A stretch of DNA of 64,000 bases from Amorphochlora amoebiformis (lineage: Eukaryota; Cercozoa; Chlorarachniophyceae): positions 372,001 to 436,000 of the forward strand of contig BAAHQB010000147.1 in assembly GCA_054601695.1 (NCBI GenBank). The letters run 5' to 3'. Below the pieces are notes generated by a model that worked only from the letters and a program-made list of their open reading frames with translations, was not told the origin of the DNA and made no database searches. Shown here in pieces: positions 58,393 to 64,000 of the stretch. Within the stretch, counting starts at the first letter, position 1. Each line of letters starts with the position of its first letter. The translations under genes were made by a program, and so were the position numbers.

Positions 58393-59302
58393 TATATATA
58401 TATATAGGTGGGATTGGACAGGTTGAAGTATAATCTCAAACTTTTGGGTATATACATTATATATGAATATATATATATATATATATATATTTGTGTGTAT
58501 ATAGTAAACACATTTTATATCAACACAAAATCCAACATAATCACGAAAAAAGGTCTGAAAAGCGCAGACATATATCGATACAAAATCCGATATAATCACG
58601 AAAAAAGGTCTGAAAAGCGCAGACATATATCGATACAAAATCCGATATAATCACGAAAAAAGGTCTGAAAAGCGCAGACATATATCGATACAAAATCCGA
58701 TATAATCACGAAAAAAGGTCTGAAAAGCGCAGACATATATCGATACAAAATCCGATATAATCACGAAAAAAGGTCTGAAAAGCGCAGACATATATCGATA
58801 CAAAATCCGATATAATCACGAAAAAAGGTCTGAAAAGCGCAGACATATATCGATACAAAATCCGATATAATCACGAAAAAAGGTCTGAAAAGCGCAGACA
58901 TATATCGATACAAAATCCGATATAATCACGAAAAAAGGTCTGAAAAGCGCAGACATATATCGATACAAAATCCGATATAATCACGAAAAAAGGTCTGAAA
59001 AGCGCAGACATATATCGATACAAAATCCGATATAATCACGAAAAAAGGTCTGAAATGCGGTGGAAGTCTGAAGGAGAGAGCAGAAAGACTATATAAAGTC
59101 AAAGGAATATCGGTTTCATAACTACACTTCCTAACCCTAACCCTAACCCTAACCCTAAGAAATAGAAATATATATATATATATAGATGTATTCACAGTGT
59201 ATATATATGTACATATATAAGGACCTAAGTAGCCTAGATCCACATCTATATATATATATATATATAACATATAGATATATAGATGTATTCACAATGTATA
59301 TG

Positions 59303-59351
<49 letters not shown>

Positions 59352-59458
59352 GTATATATATACTAGTAGTTAAGTAGCCTAGATCCACATATGTATATAT
59401 GTGTATATATATAACATATATATGTGTATAGATATTCCCAAGGAATATACACACACCA

Positions 59459-59531
<73 letters not shown>

Positions 59532-59581
59532 GATAGATATATATATATATATATATTAGGAGTTAAGTAGTCTAGATCCTA

Positions 59582-59627
<46 letters not shown>

Positions 59628-59710
59628 CATATATATATAACATATATTATATATATGTAGATGTACTCACAATGTATTTACACACACATATATATATATA
59701 TATATATTGT

Positions 59711-59758
<48 letters not shown>

Positions 59759-59769
59759 CATATATATAT

Positions 59770-59848
<79 letters not shown>

Positions 59849-60000
59849 TAGGAATTAAGTAGTCTAGATCCTAAGCTATATATATATATATATACATATA
59901 TACTTATATATAATATATATAATATAATATATATATATATATGTACAACATATATATATATATATAACATATATATATATAGATGTATTCACAATGTATA

Positions 60001-60045
<45 letters not shown>

Positions 60046-60073
60046 TAGGAGTTAAGTAGTCTAGATCCTAAGG

Positions 60074-60105
<32 letters not shown>

Positions 60106-60178
60106 ACATATATATATATAACATATATATATATATAACATATATACATATATATATGTATTCCCAATGTATATGCAC

Positions 60179-60210
<32 letters not shown>

Positions 60211-60601
60211 ATACATATATATATATATATATTAGGAATTAAGTAGTCTAGATCCTAAGCTATTTGCAAAATCGACCAAGAAAAGGAAAAAAACCTCAAA
60301 ACAAGGTATATATATATATATATAGATGTATATATATATTATATATATATATATATATTATATTCATACATACATATACATATGTATGCATGTATGGGTT
60401 CAAATATATGTAAATATATATTTATATATATATGTATATATATTATACGTATATATTTATATTAATATATATATATATATATATATATAAGAATATTTAT
60501 AATATATATATATAAAGAATATATATATATATATAGTTTTCTAGATGTAAAAGGCCCTTTTACCATTCTTTTTTCCTTCCTTCCTACTAATAATATGTAT
60601 A

Positions 60602-60673
<72 letters not shown>

Positions 60674-61049
60674 ATTTATATATATATATATGATATATTA
60701 TATATATATATATATATACATGTATGTATTCTAAATATCTTGATTAGATGGTTTTTTCCTTTTCTTACAACATATATACAATATATATATATATGTATAT
60801 ATATATATATTAGGAGGAAGAAAAGAAAAGAAAATGGTGAAAGGGCCTTTACATCAAGGCTTAAATAGAAAACCAGGTATATATAATATATATATATATG
60901 TGTGTGTGTGTATATCTGTATATAGATATATGTATAGAGATATAGATATATATATATAGATATAGATATATATATATATATACTATGGAGAAGAAAATGG
61001 TGAAAGGGCCTTTACATTAAGGCTTAAATAGGAAACCATATATATACAC

Positions 61050-61086
<37 letters not shown>

Positions 61087-61197
61087 CACTACAGAATATA
61101 TATATTGTATGAATATATGTATTATATAATACACTTAGACTGTATATATATATATATATGTATATATCACATGTATACACAGAGATACACCTATTTG

Positions 61198-61228
<31 letters not shown>

Positions 61229-61492
61229 CGTATATATATATATATATGTATATACATATATAGGTCAGAAATCACTCCCTAAGCCTTCCTGGCGGTCCGG
61301 ACCCGCAAAGGTATTGAATTTTAATATGTTCGTATATAAACTTACAATGTGTGTATATCTATACATATATATATGTGTGTATATGTATATACATATGTGT
61401 ATGTATATGCGGACCCCCTAAGGTATTGAATTGTAATATATTTATATATAAATTGACAATATGTATGTATATACATGTATATATGTATATCT

Positions 61493-61536
<44 letters not shown>

Positions 61537-61599
61537 GCGGACCCGCTAAGGTATTGAACTTTAATATGTTTATATATAAATGGACAATATGTATATATA

Positions 61600-61675
<76 letters not shown>

Positions 61676-61678
61676 ATG

Positions 61679-61721
<43 letters not shown>

Positions 61722-61793
61722 CTTTCTATATATTTACATGTATATGCGGACCCGCTAAGGTATTGAATTTTAATATGCCTATATATAAATTGA

Positions 61794-61863
<70 letters not shown>

Positions 61864-62029
61864 GTATGTATATCTTTCTATATATATATTATATATATGC
61901 GGACCCGCTAAGGTATTGAATTTTAATATGTTTGTATATAAATTGGCAATATGTAGAAATATACATATATATAAACATATATATATATATATATATGTAT
62001 ATCTTTCTATATATATGTATATGCGGACC

Positions 62030-62066
<37 letters not shown>

Positions 62067-62076
62067 CATATATATA

Positions 62077-62107
<31 letters not shown>

Positions 62108-62149
62108 ATGGAGGCCTCCTGAGGTATTGAATTTGGATATGTGTGTGTG

Positions 62150-62212
<63 letters not shown>

Positions 62213-62283
62213 ATATTCTTGCCAACACACAAAAACAGGTTGGTAAGCCTTCACGTAGGGACCATCTTGGACCCATCCTGTAA
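55713..62283 (+). CDS. SDE2-like protein with LKCGG domain (SDE2/SF3A3 type), 3' nine exons
   Basis: Exons 55713-55778, 56188-56278, 57446-57504, 58408-58447, 59048-59112, 60236-60305, 60814-60876, 61264-61310 and 62239-62283 join in phase to 181 codons plus TAA. The diagnostic domain spans exons 3-6: [41 protein letters not shown]. This matches the C-terminal domain shared by SDE2 and splicing factor SF3A3. The tail is basic (TKKRKK) and ends [13 protein letters not shown]3A3 continues about 200 residues into a zinc finger, which is absent, so SDE2, a spliceosome-associated and genome-stability protein, is the better match. The N-terminal ubiquitin-like part was not found; upstream exons are missing from this model. 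The acceptor at 57446 (GGAGAG) was chosen because it alone preserves frame. Confidence 0.75.
56033..56108 (+). repeat. (ATT)n microsatellite
   Basis: About 20 ATT/TTA triplets with minor variants in intron 55779-56187. Confidence 0.85.
56693..56752 (+). repeat. Intronic CCCTAA array
   Basis: Nine or ten CCCTAA units in intron 56279-57445. Confidence 0.9.
57510..57972 (+). repeat. Long degenerate TTAGGG array at an intron start
   Basis: About 70 TTAGGG-type units with many variants (TTACGG, TTAGGGG, TTGGGG), beginning within ten bases of the GTTAATCC donor of exon 57446-57504. Confidence 0.92.
58500..59047 (+). repeat. 55-bp minisatellite derived from an acceptor edge
   Basis: Nine to ten nearly identical units (TCACGAAAAAAGGTCTGAAA plus AGCGCAGACATATATCGATA and CAAAATCCGATATAA). 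The last unit runs directly into the real exon at 59048, whose start is AAAAAAG/GTCTGAAATGCGG. Each unit thus carries an acceptor and a mutated exon start. Confidence 0.95.
59215..60075 (+). repeat. Acceptor-edge satellite of the SLDPKLFAK exon
   Basis: Five copies (about 59219, 59362, 59556, 59847 and 60043) of the TTAG acceptor and exon start GAATTAAGTAGTCTAGATCC, upstream of the real exon 60236-60305. The two outer copies read AGCCTAGATCCACAT. A short CCCTAA array (59130-59157) precedes them. Confidence 0.92.
60541..61040. repeat. Inverted and direct edge copies of the exon at 60814
   Basis: 60541-60597 is a reverse-complement copy of the acceptor and most of exon 60814-60876 (AAAGGGCC core). 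A fragment at 60741-60770 is also inverted. 60984-61038 is a direct copy of the exon 3' part downstream whose donor is lost. Confidence 0.85.
61404..62140 (+). repeat. Donor-edge satellite of the exon at 61264, long units
   Basis: Six copies (about 61409, 61537, 61747, 61900, 62021 and 62110) of the exon end GCGGACCCGCTAAG with donor GTATTGAATTTTAATATG and a further 25 nt of intron. The exon itself reads TCCGGACCCGCAAAG. The fifth is truncated and the sixth most diverged. Spacers are (TA)n, one with (TG)n. Confidence 0.93.
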
Positions 62284-63173
62284 ACATTAGAAACAGTGTT
62301 ACCACCAGACTAGAATCTGAGACCCCAGCATCTCACACTCAGACCAACGGGCCGATGCATGTATAATTTTCCGAGAATCATGATGAAATGAACTATATTT
62401 GTCACAATCTAGACAAAACTAGTGGAAGTACGATAAATGAATACTAAATTCTAGCTAAATTATCGGATCTGAGGGTCTCCATTGCGCATTCGCTAGATTC
62501 AGTGATTTACTTCGTTATAACTGTTAATGCTTCATATATGTAACATCTAGAAATACTAGAAAATAGCCTTGGATTTGAGACCTGAGTCAAGCTTCCAGGT
62601 CAAGCGAATGTCAATTCAAGCCACTGCGCCACTATTTAGTTTTCAATTTACATACTGACACTATCAATTTATAATGTAATCATACTGTAGTGTGATATTA
62701 CATGTATCTAGTCGTAAATATATATATATCTAGATATATATCTAGATATGTATATATATATATATTATATATATATATATATGTATATCTAGTACATACA
62801 TATACACACAATTATATTTTATCTAGTTTATATATATATATATATACTAGATATATTGCGTGTAATTATAAGGCTTGCCGATAGTAGGCCCGATACAATA
62901 TAATACATGTCTAGACATGTACGGAGCTCACAGTAATCATGATCTATTGTAGCTTCTGTATATATACCTTACTAGCAAACATGTTTGGGGACACGTTGGT
63001 TTCTTTATATAATCCAAATCAATTTTATATTTACTCTTGAATAAATGGAATAAACTTGATAAAGAATAGGGCTAAACTTTGCTAATTAAAGCTTAGTACT
63101 TGGTTCTATATCATACGCTACTACTCTGGTAAGGGTTTATTCATAAAGACGCTGTCTAGTCGGTCAAGAGATG
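62284..63173. other. Convergent intergenic region, complex AT-rich sequence
   Basis: Between the TAA at 62283 and the - strand stop at 63174-63176. Mostly unique sequence with little (TA)n (62710-62850) and several CTAG-centred palindromes. No gene or RNA was recognised. On the - strand the segment 63134-63149 contains AATAAA, placed to polyadenylate the gene to its right. Confidence 0.55.

Positions 63174-64000
<827 letters not shown>

Noticed and set aside
55713-62283. Assignment as SF3A3 (SF3a60)
   Set aside because: The LKCGG domain is shared with SDE2, but the gene ends soon after it and has no zinc-finger region, so SDE2-like is favoured. A truncated SF3A3 paralogue is not excluded.

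Overview
This window is nuclear DNA of an intron-rich eukaryote. Most of it is low-complexity sequence: very long (TA)n tracts, (CT)n/(GA)n tracts, and arrays of TTAGGG/CCCTAA telomere-type hexamers. The coding sequence is scattered through this as many tiny exons, mostly 25-110 nt. I rebuilt the exons by hand from homology, splice sites and reading phase; no aligner or gene finder was used. The species cannot be named from the sequence. TTAGGG hexamers occur in animals, fungi and several protist groups. Extreme intron content together with an FkbM-type methyltransferase would suit a little-sampled protist.

Layout, left to right: TA-rich flank (1-1550); a single-exon TOM22-like gene (-, 1842-2249) sharing a short GC-richer divergent promoter with a secreted or membrane FkbM-like methyltransferase gene (+, 2461-15388, C-terminus unresolved); an unidentified acidic protein (+, 17272-19864), either a separate gene or the 3' end of the previous one; an unresolved gene start (+, 20709); a small basic protein (-, 22936-23157); an ERI1-type DEDDh exoribonuclease continuous with two hnRNP-F/H-type quasi-RRMs (+, 23434-35131, 21 exons, 547 codons); a DDX3/Ded1-type DEAD-box helicase (-, 37197-52883, 26 exons found); an SDE2/SF3A3-type C-terminal domain gene (+, about 54.1-62.28 kb); and the 3' end of an unidentified gene (-, 63174 to the window end). 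Four genes have credible functional assignments, and three of those (exoribonuclease, helicase, SDE2-like) belong to RNA processing.

The most striking property is how the introns are built. In about 25 introns, 15-60 nt of an exon edge, with its splice site, is repeated 1-9 times inside the adjoining intron, separated by (TA)n. Donor-edge copies always lie downstream of the exon and acceptor-edge copies always lie upstream. Many other introns consist largely of telomere-type repeats, and several splice sites are the repeat itself (acceptor ...CCCTAG, donors GTAACCC and GTTAGGG). By contrast the real intergenic gaps (19865-20708, 35132-37020, 62284-63173) are nearly free of these arrays. Telomeric tracts, simple repeats and exon-edge satellites therefore accumulate in introns, which suggests intron growth or birth by repeat expansion or break repair.
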